A DNA stretch of 20,458 nt from a virus, in the IMG/VR virus record IMGVR_UViG_3300025872_000393, positions 1-20,458 of that record; one strand, 5' to 3'. The notes below the pieces were generated by a model that was not told the origin of the DNA, searched no databases, and worked only from the letters and a program-made list of their open reading frames with translations. Each line of letters opens with the position of its first letter. Positions within the stretch are counted from its first letter, which is position 1. This document shows positions 6,953-14,086 of this stretch, one piece after another. The translations under genes were made by a program, and so were the position numbers.

Positions 6953-6972
6953 TCGGCGTTTGTCGCGCTGTC

Positions 6973-6993
6973 GGTCCATGCTGGCGATGGACC
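6973..6993 (+). promoter_or_regulatory. Hairpin directly before the GTG start of the fusion enzyme
   Basis: GGTCCAT (6973-6979) and ATGGACC (6987-6993) are exact reverse complements around the 7-base loop GCTGGCG. The hairpin ends one base before the GTG at 6995. No good Shine-Dalgarno is visible outside it, and the weak GATGGA (6986-6991) would be buried in the stem. Such a structure should hold back ribosome binding until it is opened, as in the mom leader of phage Mu. A stem-loop of this size can also occur by chance. Confidence 0.5.
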
Positions 6994-6994
6994 C

Positions 6995-8299
6995 GTGCAG
7001 CATTTCTTTGCAGACATTCCCGGCTGGTGTGATTTCGCGGACCTCTACCGCGATGTGGTCCGTGCGCTGCCAGACGGAGCCCGGATCGTCGAGGTGGGCG
7101 TCTGGCAAGGCCAGAGCACGGCGGCCCTCGGCGTGGAAATTGCCAATAGCGGGAAAGCCATCCGCTTGGATGTGGTCGATTGGTTCCAAGGGTCGCCGAA
7201 CGACGGACTCGACTCGCTGGATGATCAGCGCGCGCGGTTTGACCGGCACGTCGCGCCCATTCGGCACCTGATCCGTGACGTTCACGCCGAACGGTCCACC
7301 GAGGCGGCACGGCACTACCCGGACGGCTCGCTCGACTTCGTCTTCATCGACGCGGCGCACGACTCGGCGTCGGTGCTGGCGGACCTCAACGCTTGGTATC
7401 CCAAAGTTAAGCCTGGCGGCCTCTTGGCCGGCCATGACCATGACTGGGCCACCGTGCAGCAGGCGCTGTACCCGTGGAGCTGGCAGCACGGCGTGTCCGC
7501 ACAGCCGGTCTCGAGACGGTGCTGGCAGGTACGCAAGCCGGTGCCGATCGATCCGGCGCTGTTGGTCACGCCTGCGGGAGACCGGCGGTGTGTGGTGGCG
7601 GTCTGCAGCAACGAGCGGACGGTCTATCGGCAGACGGCGGCGAGTCTGTTGTCACTGGGCTGGGGTGCGCGGGTCACCGAGGCGGCGGCGCGGCATGGCT
7701 TCGTGGATGTCTCGGTGACGTGGGAGAGCAAAGCGCTCCTCGTCTCGGACCTGCGGAACCGCGTGGCCACGATGGCGCGCGGACTGCACGCCTCGCATAT
7801 TTTGTTTTTGGACGCCGACATGACCTGGCCGAGCGATGTGCTCGACCGGATGCTGGCGCATCACGACCAGGGCATCGTGTCTGGCCTGTATCACCTGAAG
7901 AACTGGCCGCACTGGCCGGTCGCGTTGAATCAGCCCACGGCGAACACGGCCACCACCAGCGTGGACTACCACTACGACACGGCCGTGCATGAGCAGACGG
8001 GCCTGGTACGTGAGGCACTGGTGGGCATGGGCTGCACGCTGGTGCCGACGGTGATCTTCGAGGCCATGCCGCAGCCGTGGTTCGAGTATCGCCAGAATAT
8101 GCATGGTGCCTGGGCGGTCACGGAAGACGTGCCGTTCTGTGAGAAGGCCGCGGCGCTGGGTGTCCCGATCTGGGTCGACCCGAGCGTGAAGTGCCGGCAT
8201 ATCGGGGCCGATCCGGTCGGCGAGGCGCATTACGAACGCGCGCGCGTCGAACTGCACATGCTGGATCAACTGCGCACGCGCGAGGCGGTGCCCGCATGA
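6995..8299 (+). CDS. Methyltransferase-glycosyltransferase fusion protein
   Basis: A 434-aa protein with GTG start; the frame is closed upstream at 6947 and holds no ATG or other GTG between. Residues 1-180 are a class I SAM-dependent methyltransferase of the Methyltransf_24 type: motif I IVEVGVWQGQST (31-42), an acidic LDVVDW after strand 2 (58-63), FIDAAHD (117-123), KPGGLLAGHDHDW (139-151). From about residue 197 a GT-A glycosyltransferase-like domain starts (RRCVVAVCSNERTVYRQTA). It has a DxD-type motif in ILFLDADMTWP (D273, D275) and a later VGMGCTLVPTVIF segment with acidic residues (TEDVPFCEKA) as in family-2-like enzymes. The substrate is unknown; capsid or tail glycan, or DNA, are all possible. 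It sits inside the packaging/head operon and its stop overlaps the portal ATG (ATGA). Confidence 0.8.
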   Translation: MQHFFADIPGWCDFADLYRDVVRALPDGARIVEVGVWQGQSTAALGVEIANSGKAIRLDVVDWFQGSPNDGLDSLDDQRARFDRHVAPIRHLIRDVHAERSTEAARHYPDGSLDFVFIDAAHDSASVLADLNAWYPKVKPGGLLAGHDHDWATVQQALYPWSWQHGVSAQPVSRRCWQVRKPVPIDPALLVTPAGDRRCVVAVCSNERTVYRQTAASLLSLGWGARVTEAAARHGFVDVSVTWESKALLVSDLRNRVATMARGLHASHILFLDADMTWPSDVLDRMLAHHDQGIVSGLYHLKNWPHWPVALNQPTANTATTSVDYHYDTAVHEQTGLVREALVGMGCTLVPTVIFEAMPQPWFEYRQNMHGAWAVTEDVPFCEKAAALGVPIWVDPSVKCRHIGADPVGEAHYERARVELHMLDQLRTREAVPA

Positions 8300-9564
8300 C
8301 GTGGTGGGATCGTCTGCGGGGACGCGCGCCGAAGCCAGAGCGGCGCGGCACGTTGGCGGAAGTGGATTTCTGGCTGCGCGACGGCATGGGCAGCGCCGTG
8401 GCGGCCGGCGTGGAGGTCACGCCGACCACCGCGCTGAGCGTGCCGGACATCTACGCCTGCATCAATGTGCTGGCCGAAGATGTCGGACGGTGTCCGTTGA
8501 AGCTGCGCGCCAAGCGACCCGATGGCGACTTGGCGGATGCGGTCGATCACTATCTCTGGGAGATCCTCCACGATCTGCCCAACCCGGAAATGACTGCGAT
8601 GCAGTTCCGCGCGCGTCTGACGCGCGACCTGCTGGCGCACGAAGTGGCGTATGCCGAGATCGTGCGAAAGCCCAACGGGACGGTCCAGGCGCTCTGGCCG
8701 CTGGACCCGACACGGATGGCGGTCGATCGGGATGCGCTGAATCGCAAGCGCTACACCTATCGCCTGACGGCTGGGGTGCAGACGTGGATCTTTGATCCGG
8801 ATACGCCACCGCTGCTGGAATTGCGGCACCCGTCACCCATCCACCAGTGCCGCGACCTGATCGGTCTGGCGCTGGCGCTGGATCGCTACGCGGGCAAGTT
8901 CTTCGCCAACGGCGCGCGGTTGTCGGGCTTGCTCATGGCGAAGACGGGGCTGAAGCCGGACCAGCGTCAGAACATCAGCGAGATGTTCACGAAACTCCAC
9001 AGCGGCGTCGAAAATGCGCACAAGGTGGGCGTGCTGGAAGGCGACCTCGAATTCAAGCCCCTGACGAGCCCGAATAACGAAGCGCAGTTCAACGAGACGC
9101 GCAAAGTGATTCGGTCGATGATTGCCGGCACGTTCCGCGTGCCGCCGCACAAGATCGGTGACCTCGACCGCGCGACGTTCTCGAATATCGAGGCGCAAGA
9201 TCGCGATTATGTGAACAGCGGGCTCGACCCGCTTCTGGTCTTGTGGGAGCAATGCCTCCGTCGGGATGTGCTCACGACGCGACAGTATCCGCGCTACCAG
9301 GCCATCTTCGACCGTGAGGCGCTGATTCAGGCGGACGCGCAAAGCCGCGCCGAGTCGTTGGCGATCGGTCGCCAGAATGGCTGGTGGTCGGCCAACGACG
9401 TGCGGCGCAAGCTGCACGAGAACCCGATCCCGGCGGACCTGGGCGGCGATCTGTATCAAATGAACGGCAACATGATCCCGTTGACCGGCGCGCCCGACGC
9501 GGCGGACCCGACGCCACTGGACACTCCGGAGCCGGCCGATGCGCCGGGCCAGCAGGTGATGTGA
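8296..9564 (+). CDS. Portal protein (HK97 family)
   Basis: A 422-aa protein; the ATG at 8296 overlaps the upstream stop (ATGA). An in-frame GTG-type opening at 8191 would lie inside the upstream gene and is rejected. Typical portal signatures are seen: SVPDIYACINVLAEDVGRCP in the first 70 residues, then LPNPEMTAMQFRARL, AYAEIVRKPNGTVQALWPLD (wing/stem start), and NNEAQFNETRKVIRSMIAGT followed by FRVPPHKIGD, RATFSNIEAQ and LWEQCLRRDVLT. The C-terminal about 30 residues are Pro/Asp/Ala-rich and probably disordered. Twelve copies would form the ring through which TerL pumps DNA and to which the connector protein binds. The length and the protease gene directly after (TGATG overlap) are standard for HK97-type phages. 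Confidence 0.95.
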   Translation: MTWWDRLRGRAPKPERRGTLAEVDFWLRDGMGSAVAAGVEVTPTTALSVPDIYACINVLAEDVGRCPLKLRAKRPDGDLADAVDHYLWEILHDLPNPEMTAMQFRARLTRDLLAHEVAYAEIVRKPNGTVQALWPLDPTRMAVDRDALNRKRYTYRLTAGVQTWIFDPDTPPLLELRHPSPIHQCRDLIGLALALDRYAGKFFANGARLSGLLMAKTGLKPDQRQNISEMFTKLHSGVENAHKVGVLEGDLEFKPLTSPNNEAQFNETRKVIRSMIAGTFRVPPHKIGDLDRATFSNIEAQDRDYVNSGLDPLLVLWEQCLRRDVLTTRQYPRYQAIFDREALIQADAQSRAESLAIGRQNGWWSANDVRRKLHENPIPADLGGDLYQMNGNMIPLTGAPDAADPTPLDTPEPADAPGQQVM

Positions 9565-10145
9565 TGGACACTGAGCGACGGACACTCACGGCTCCCGTTG
9601 AAGTACGCGCCGACGCGACCACGCCGGTGGCGCTGGTGGGCTATGCCGCGCTGTTCGATACGCCGACCGAGATCGCGGGCCTCTTCGAGGAGCGCATCGC
9701 GCCTGGCGCGTTCGCGGACGCGGTGGCTCGCGATGACGTGCGCGCGTTGTTCAACCATGATGCGAACTACGTCTTGGGGCGTAATACCTCTGGCACCTTG
9801 ATCCTGCGCGAAGACCCGCGCGGTCTGCGGTATGAGATCACGCCGCCGGATACCCAGTGGGCGCGCGATCTGCTCGTCAGCGTCCAGCGGGGGGACATTT
9901 CGCAGTCGTCGTTTGCGTTCGCGGTTGATGAGGAAAACTGGGATTACCCCAAAGGCGCGATGCCGGTCCGCACGATCACGCGGGCGCGGCTCTACGACGT
10001 CTCGCCGGTGACGTATCCCGCCTATGAGTCGACGACCGTCTCGGCGCGGAGTCGCGCGGCGGCACAGCGGGCGACAGAGGCGTGGCAGGTCGAGATGGAA
10101 CTGGCGCGGGAGCGATGCCGACTGATCGACGCGTCGACGCGATGA
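9564..10145 (+). CDS. Prohead protease (HK97 type, peptidase U35)
   Basis: A 193-aa protein from the ATG at 9564, which shares one base with the portal stop. A longer in-frame opening at 9384 overlaps the portal and is not used. Family motifs are clear: VGYAALFDTPTEI near the N-terminus, FEERIAPGAFADAV, ALFNHDANYVLGR with catalytic H65, GDISQSSFAFAV with the nucleophile at S116, and ARLYDVSPVTYPAYESTTVS near the end of the core. The last 40 residues are helical and basic. The enzyme is packed in the prohead and trims the N-terminal delta domain of the capsid protein. The capsid gene here has such a domain and no separate scaffold gene is seen. Confidence 0.95.
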   Translation: MDTERRTLTAPVEVRADATTPVALVGYAALFDTPTEIAGLFEERIAPGAFADAVARDDVRALFNHDANYVLGRNTSGTLILREDPRGLRYEITPPDTQWARDLLVSVQRGDISQSSFAFAVDEENWDYPKGAMPVRTITRARLYDVSPVTYPAYESTTVSARSRAAAQRATEAWQVEMELARERCRLIDASTR

Positions 10146-10288
10146 AGGACGACGCGTTGCGCGACGTGCGGTGCCAACGCTGCGCGCGGCTGTTGTGTAA
10201 AGCCACCACGTTGCGTGGTGCGGGCATGGTGGAGATCAAATGCCCGAAGTGTGATGCGTTCAACTACGTGATGGGGCGGCCAGAGTAG
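10142..10288 (+). CDS. com: Com-family zinc finger protein
   Basis: A 48-aa protein; the ATG at 10142 overlaps the protease stop (ATGA). An in-frame ATG at 10082 would overlap the protease and gives an atypical N-terminus. Residues C11-x2-C14 and C34-x2-C37 form a zinc ribbon in the arrangement VRCQRCARLLCK ... VEIKCPKCDAFNYV. This is the hallmark of the Com family (phage Mu Com). Mu Com binds the com-mom mRNA and opens a stem that hides the start of the DNA-modification gene mom. No mom homologue is seen here. The possible targets are the hairpin before the fusion enzyme at 6973-6993 and that before the capsid gene at 10348-10381. That is a hypothesis; Com-like genes are also found alone in many prophages. 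Confidence 0.8.
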   Translation: MKDDALRDVRCQRCARLLCKATTLRGAGMVEIKCPKCDAFNYVMGRPE

Positions 10289-10309
10289 CGGCACGCCCTC
10301 GGACGACAA

Positions 10310-10337
10310 GCGCCACTGAGCGCCACTAACCACTGAG
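10310..10337 (+). repeat. Short tandem repeat before the capsid gene
   Basis: GCGCCACTGA (10310-10319) is followed at once by GCGCCACTAA (10320-10329) and a partial third copy CCACTGAG (10330-10337). The period is about 10 bases, one turn of B-DNA, so it could be a protein-binding site, but nothing else supports a function. Confidence 0.45.
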
Positions 10338-10347
10338 AGGCCCGCGC

Positions 10348-10381
10348 GAAAGGCCCGCCAAACGCGCGCATAGGGTCTTTC
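10348..10381 (+). promoter_or_regulatory. Leader hairpin directly before the capsid start codon
   Basis: GAAAGGCCC (10348-10356) can pair with GGGTCTTTC (10373-10381); one of nine pairs would be G-U. The loop is 16 bases and the stem ends 4 bases before the ATG at 10386. The only purine-rich candidate ribosome site (AGGG, 10372-10375) would be partly in the stem. An alternative stem using GCGCG (10344-10348) and CGCGC (10363-10367) is possible. The 97-base gap 10289-10385 is one of the longest non-coding stretches here. It may control or stabilise capsid mRNA, which must be made in large amounts. Confidence 0.4.
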
Positions 10382-10385
10382 AGCT

Positions 10386-11558
10386 ATGGCTCAGGAACTT
10401 CGCGACCAGCGCGCCAAGCTCGTTCACGATTGGCGCCAGATTCTCGACAAGGCTCAGGCCGAGCAGCGTGCGCTCTCGGTGGACGAGCGCACCCAGATCG
10501 AGAAGATCGAATCCACCATCGACGCCCTCAAGGCCACCATCGACGCCCGCGAAAAGCTCGACGCGCAGGAACGCGCCTTCGTGCCCGAGTCGCAGCGTGT
10601 GTCGGCGCCGGTGGTCCAGTCGGCCGTTGTCACGCCGGCGGACGCCTACCGGAGCGCGTTCTGGGCCTCGATGCGGACGGGCAGCATCGCGCCAGAAGTG
10701 CGCGACCACACGGTCGGCACCGACTCGCTGGGTGGCTACCTCGTGCCCGACGAGTTCCGGCGCACGCTCATCACCGCGCTGGACGAAGAGAACGTCATGC
10801 GTCGACTCGGCCAGGTGTTCACGACGCAGAGCGGGATCATGTCGATCCCGGTCAACAGCGCACACGGCTCGGCGTCGTGGAAGGCCGAGGAGGCCGCGTA
10901 TTCCACGAGCGACGAGACCTTCGCGGAAGTGCAACTGCGCGCCTACAAGGCCAGCGCCCTCATCAAGGTCAGCGAGGAGCTGCTGCACGACAGCGCGTTC
11001 CCGCTGGACTCGTTCCTCGCCACGGAGTTCGGCCGCCGCCTCGGCAAGCTCGAGGAAGAAGCGTTTGTCGTCGGCACGGGCTCGGGTCAGCCGACGGGTG
11101 TCGTCGGCGGTTCCACGCTGGGCACGACGGCGTCCGCGACCAACGCGATCACGGTCGACGAGGTCACCGACCTCTACTACGCCATCGGCCGCGCGTATCG
11201 CAGCCGCGCGTCCTGGCTGATGAAGGACTCGACGGTCAAGGCGCTGCGCAAGCTCAAGACTGGCGTGAGCGGCGACAATACCTACCTCTGGCAGGCCGGT
11301 CTCCGTGACGGGGAGCCGGACACCCTGCTCGGCCGTCCGGTCTACGTGTCGGAATTCATGCCGGCCATCGCGACGGGTGAGAAGGCGATCCTGTTCGGCG
11401 ACTTCTCCTACTACTACATCGGCGATCGCAACCAGATGTCGATGCAGCGCTTGGTGGAGCTCTACGCCGCCAATGGCCAGGTCGGGTTCCGTCAGTTCAA
11501 GCGCACGGACGGCAAGTTGGCGCTGGCCACCGCGATGTATCACCTGAAGCTGGCGTAA
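10386..11558 (+). CDS. Major capsid protein (HK97 fold)
   Basis: A 390-aa protein. Residues 1-60 are charged and helical (LRDQRAKLVHDWRQILDKA, DERTQIEKIESTIDALKATI), a coiled-coil delta/scaffold domain expected to be removed by the prohead protease. The cut is probably between about residues 70 and 105, where the sequence becomes Val/Ala-rich; the exact site cannot be read. The HK97-fold core begins near GGYLVPDEFRRTLI (116 onward) and includes SWKAEEAAYSTSDETF (E-loop region). A long spine helix runs through EELLHDSAFPLDSFLATEFG, then GTGSGQPTGVVGG (230 on) and a late beta region with LLGRPVYVSEFMP and ILFGDFSYYYIGDR. It is the main shell protein. Its start has no strong Shine-Dalgarno and lies behind a predicted hairpin. 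Confidence 0.95.
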   Translation: MAQELRDQRAKLVHDWRQILDKAQAEQRALSVDERTQIEKIESTIDALKATIDAREKLDAQERAFVPESQRVSAPVVQSAVVTPADAYRSAFWASMRTGSIAPEVRDHTVGTDSLGGYLVPDEFRRTLITALDEENVMRRLGQVFTTQSGIMSIPVNSAHGSASWKAEEAAYSTSDETFAEVQLRAYKASALIKVSEELLHDSAFPLDSFLATEFGRRLGKLEEEAFVVGTGSGQPTGVVGGSTLGTTASATNAITVDEVTDLYYAIGRAYRSRASWLMKDSTVKALRKLKTGVSGDNTYLWQAGLRDGEPDTLLGRPVYVSEFMPAIATGEKAILFGDFSYYYIGDRNQMSMQRLVELYAANGQVGFRQFKRTDGKLALATAMYHLKLA

Positions 11559-11576
11559 CCGGGAGACGCATCCGTC

Positions 11577-12014
11577 ATGGGCCGCAATTTCCTGAGTCAC
11601 GCGAAGTTCATCAAGGTCAAGGACCACACGGCGGCGGGAACGACCGACGTGGTGTCCGACATCGTGGACACGGCGGGATACCGCGGGGTGGCGTTTGTCA
11701 CCTCGCTGTCGACCGCCAATGCCACGAACTTCATCACCGTGCAGCAGCACACCGCGAACCAGACGACCGGCATGGCCGATCTGGCAGGGTCTAAGGTGTC
11801 GAGCGGCACAACCGATGAAGACCTGATCGTCGAGATTGCCGACCCGCGCGAGCGGTATCTGCAGGTCACGGTGTCCCGCGGGGCCTCGACGACCTGCGAA
11901 TCGATCTGGGCGGTGCTCTACGGGAAGAACGAGCCGGTGGGGGCGTCCGGGAATTCGGTCGCCGGCACGCAGATCGCTGAACTGTCCGTCGCTCCGGCGG
12001 AAGGTACGGCGTAA
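11577..12014 (+). CDS. Unknown beta-rich protein after the capsid gene (decoration candidate)
   Basis: A 145-aa protein starting at ATG 11577 with a GGGAG element 11 bases upstream. It is rich in Thr, Val and Ala with short alternating strands (DVVSDIVDTAGYRGVAFVTS, NFITVQQHTANQTTGM, ERYLQVTVSRGASTTCESIW), consistent with a small beta-sandwich. I do not recognise a family with confidence. Small beta-rich proteins coded directly after the major capsid gene are often head decoration or head-fibre proteins, which is the favoured but unproven role. Thr-rich beta proteins with a similar look (the 13583 gene) occur again further on, and the two may be distantly related. No catalytic residues or signal peptide are visible. 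Confidence 0.6.
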   Translation: MGRNFLSHAKFIKVKDHTAAGTTDVVSDIVDTAGYRGVAFVTSLSTANATNFITVQQHTANQTTGMADLAGSKVSSGTTDEDLIVEIADPRERYLQVTVSRGASTTCESIWAVLYGKNEPVGASGNSVAGTQIAELSVAPAEGTA

Positions 12015-12018
12015 CGCG

Positions 12019-12222
12019 ATGCGGATTCGTCTGCTCACAGCGCTGGTTAGCCCGACGCAGTCGTGTGAACCCGGCGATCTGTACGAGACCGATGAAGGCA
12101 CGGCCGCGCGGTTCATCGCGAAAGGCTACGCCGTGCCGGTGTCGATCGGCGGGGTCGAGCTGGCCGTGACGCCAGAGGCTCCGGAGCGGGCGGTTCGGCC
12201 ACGCGGACGGAGGCGCGCGTGA
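12019..12222 (+). CDS. Small conserved-type protein before the head-tail connector
   Basis: A 67-aa protein from the ATG at 12019, five bases after the previous stop; an opening at 11836 in the same frame would overlap that gene and is rejected. The pattern RIRLLTALVSP, then CEPGDLYETDEGTAARFIAKGYAVPV, is common in small phage proteins just before the connector gene ('x-x-GDVxxLpdxxAxxLIaxGxAepV'). Its function is not known to me. The C-terminus is basic (RPRGRRRA). Its stop overlaps the connector GTG (GTGA), so it belongs to the same translational unit. A single small alpha/beta domain is likely. Confidence 0.65.
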   Translation: MRIRLLTALVSPTQSCEPGDLYETDEGTAARFIAKGYAVPVSIGGVELAVTPEAPERAVRPRGRRRA

Positions 12223-12797
12223 TTGGGCTCACCCTGGTCACCGCGCCCACCGTTGAACCTCTCACGGTCGACGAGGCGCGGCGGACCCTGCGCGTGGATC
12301 TGTCTGACGAAGACGGGGAAATTGCCGACCTGATTACGGCTGCGCGGGTGCTCGTGGAAGAGCGCACGCGCCGTCGCTGTCTGACCCAGACCTGGGATTA
12401 CGCCATCGACAGCTTCCCCGTGCGGCGCGAACCGCTGATCGTGCCGTATGGACCGCTGCAGTCGGTGACGTCCGTCACGGTCTATGACGAGTCCGACGTG
12501 GCGTCTGTGTGGAGTAGTGCGAACTACGTCGTCGACACACGGATGGCGCCTGGGCGTCTGATGCTGACCGCCAGTGCGTCGTGGCCGCGGTCGACGCGGC
12601 GCCAGGTGGCTGGCGTCGTGCGGTTTGTCTGCGGGCACGGGCTGACACGGGACACCGTGCCGATGCCCGTCCGGCAGGCCATGAAGGTGGCGCTCCTGGC
12701 ACTGTACGAGCGTCGGGCGATGACGATGGACGAGGAGCGCGCGGTCGAGGCGCTCGTGAGCCCGTGGACCGTGTCCTCCCTCGTGGGCTCCGCATGA
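12219..12797 (+). CDS. Head-tail connector protein (HK97 gp6-like)
   Basis: A 192-aa protein with GTG start overlapping the previous stop. Typical features of the gp6/gp15 connector family: an opening LTLVTAPTVEPLTVDEARRT, then LRVDLSDEDGEIADLITAAR, the Arg-rich VLVEERTRRRCLTQTWDYAI segment, a middle beta part (LIVPYGPLQSVTSVTVYDES), a variable insert, and a final helical part (MPVRQAMKVALLALYERR). About 12 or 13 copies would form a ring under the portal to receive the adaptor protein. The length is usual for the longer members of the family. The order portal, protease, capsid, then this gene supports the call. Confidence 0.88.
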   Translation: MIGLTLVTAPTVEPLTVDEARRTLRVDLSDEDGEIADLITAARVLVEERTRRRCLTQTWDYAIDSFPVRREPLIVPYGPLQSVTSVTVYDESDVASVWSSANYVVDTRMAPGRLMLTASASWPRSTRRQVAGVVRFVCGHGLTRDTVPMPVRQAMKVALLALYERRAMTMDEERAVEALVSPWTVSSLVGSA

Positions 12798-13141
12798 CGG
12801 CCGGCGACCTGCGTGACCGCGTGACCATTCAACGCCGAACGGAAACGTCTGACGGCCACGACGGCGTGACCGAGACGTGGTCGTTGGTGCGCAGTCGGGT
12901 CTCGGCGCAGGTGCAGCCTCTGGCTGGGCGCGACCTCGAGCGGGCGCGGCAGATTGACCCGCGCATCTCGCACGACGTCACCCTGCGCTACTGGCCGTCG
13001 TATCGGGCCGACCTCGACGGCGGCCGTGCGCGTCTGGTGCAGCACGGCCTCGTCGATGTGACGCTGGAGATCGTCGGGCCGCCGATCGATGTCGACGGGC
13101 GGCATGTGTGGCTGCGGATGCCCTGTCGCGAGGCCGCGTGA
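12794..13141 (+). CDS. Head-tail adaptor / head closure protein
   Basis: A 115-aa protein from the ATG at 12794 (ATGA overlap); the in-frame opening at 12581 lies inside the connector gene. It has the signature of the phage head-tail joining family: GDLRDRVTIQRRTETSDGHD, then TETWSLVRSRVSAQVQPLAG, GRDLERARQIDPRISHDVTL and a terminal VDGRHVWLRMPC. The fold is a small beta barrel with an insertion. It closes the portal exit after packaging and gives a docking surface for the tail terminator. It is flanked by connector and terminator genes in the standard order, with 4-base overlaps on both sides. Confidence 0.88.
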   Translation: MTAGDLRDRVTIQRRTETSDGHDGVTETWSLVRSRVSAQVQPLAGRDLERARQIDPRISHDVTLRYWPSYRADLDGGRARLVQHGLVDVTLEIVGPPIDVDGRHVWLRMPCREAA

Positions 13142-13572
13142 GCGGGTCACCGGTGCAGGCCGTGGTCGATGGCGTCAAGGCGCGGCTCGACGCCGATGCC
13201 ACGCTCGCCGGGCTGGTCACCGGCATCTATGGCTACGTGCCGGCCGCCAGCCGCGCGACGTTGCCCTATCTGGTGCTCGGCCGCCGCGGCCGCGGCACCG
13301 ATGGCGGCGCGATGCAGACCGCGGGCGGGCGCGTGAGCCTCCAGCTCGATGTGTGGAGCGACCACAAGGGACCGAGCCAGGTGCACGCGATTCTGAGCCG
13401 CGTGGCGTGGGTCCTCGAGCGGGCCGCCATCACGGTGCGTGGCTACGCGCTGGTGCAGGGCTCGCTGACGTGTGAGGCCGAAGAGGTGTTCGATGAGCCC
13501 GATGGTGACAGCCCCGAGCGGGTGCTGGTGCATGGGGTGCAACGGTGGCTGTGTGACGTCCACGATCTGTGA
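13138..13572 (+). CDS. Tail terminator/completion protein (DUF3168 type)
   Basis: A 144-aa protein starting at the GTG of a GTGA overlap with the adaptor. The opening helix (VQAVVDGVKARLDADATLAG) is followed by LVTGIYGYVPAASRATLPYLVLG, the conserved 'v-dxvPxxtxxPYvvig' block of the DUF3168 family. The core then runs on through SLQLDVWSDHKGPSQVHAIL and ends AEEVFDEPDGDSPERVLVHG, with the usual final strand. The family forms a hexameric ring at the head-proximal end of the tail tube and stops tube growth. The position between the head-tail adaptor and the tail genes fits. A clear intergenic break and a strong ribosome site follow, so this gene ends the connector set. Confidence 0.88.
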   Translation: MSGSPVQAVVDGVKARLDADATLAGLVTGIYGYVPAASRATLPYLVLGRRGRGTDGGAMQTAGGRVSLQLDVWSDHKGPSQVHAILSRVAWVLERAAITVRGYALVQGSLTCEAEEVFDEPDGDSPERVLVHGVQRWLCDVHDL

Positions 13573-13582
13573 GGAGTGAGGC

Positions 13583-14086
13583 ATGTCTGGAACCCTTGAT
13601 CACTGCAATGTGTCGCTGAAGATCGACAGCCTGGCGCTGTCGGCTCTGGACATCCAGACGGCGCAAGACCCGATCTTGATCTCGCTGCTGTCGACGCTGT
13701 CGAACGGCACCGGGTCGGGCCAGGCGACGGCGCAGTGGGCGGACACGCGCACGCTGACGGCGTCCGCGACGGAAAACCTCGACCTGGCCGGGTCGCTGGC
13801 CAACGCGTTCGGCAGCACGCTGACCTTCACCAAGATCAAGCTGCTCTACGTCAAGGCGTCGAGCGCGAACACGAACGACGTGCAGGTGGCCCGCGGGTCG
13901 AGCAACGGCCTGGTGTGGTTCCTCGCGGCGTCGGATGGCTTCAAGCTGCAGCCGGGCGCCTGGAACTGCTTCTATGACCCGGTCGGCGTGGCGGTCACGG
14001 CCGGCACGGGCGACATTCTGACGATCACGAACAGCGCCGGCAGCACGTCGGTCACCTACGACATCCTCATTGTCGGCACCGACTGA
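13583..14086 (+). CDS. Unknown Thr/Ser-rich beta protein (virion candidate)
   Basis: A 167-aa protein with a good Shine-Dalgarno (GAGGAG at 13571-13576, six bases before the ATG), unlike most neighbours that rely on overlaps; it may therefore be made at a high level. It is beta-rich and neutral to acidic: SLKIDSLALSALDIQ, a Thr/Ala-rich middle (RTLTASATENLDLAGSLANA), KIKLLYVKASSANTNDVQVA, and a strand-rich end (ILTITNSAGSTSVTYDILIV). I do not recognise a family. Its location between the tail terminator and tail tube genes suggests a structural protein, perhaps a tail or head surface decoration or a second tube component. The stop overlaps the next ATG (TGATG). Confidence 0.6.
   Translation: MSGTLDHCNVSLKIDSLALSALDIQTAQDPILISLLSTLSNGTGSGQATAQWADTRTLTASATENLDLAGSLANAFGSTLTFTKIKLLYVKASSANTNDVQVARGSSNGLVWFLAASDGFKLQPGAWNCFYDPVGVAVTAGTGDILTITNSAGSTSVTYDILIVGTD

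Noticed and set aside
8191-8295. Longer start for the portal gene
   Set aside because: It would add 35 Arg-rich residues lying entirely within the preceding gene. The ATG at 8296 gives the typical portal N-terminus and an ATGA overlap.
9384-9563. Longer start for the prohead protease
   Set aside because: The extra 60 residues overlap the portal C-terminus out of frame; the ATG at 9564 gives the usual protease start.
10380-12116. Long open frame of 578 codons on the - strand over the capsid region
   Set aside because: It is a mirror of GC-rich codons of real + strand genes (capsid and next gene). Its product is Arg/His-rich low-complexity sequence without any recognisable domain, and all neighbours are on the + strand.
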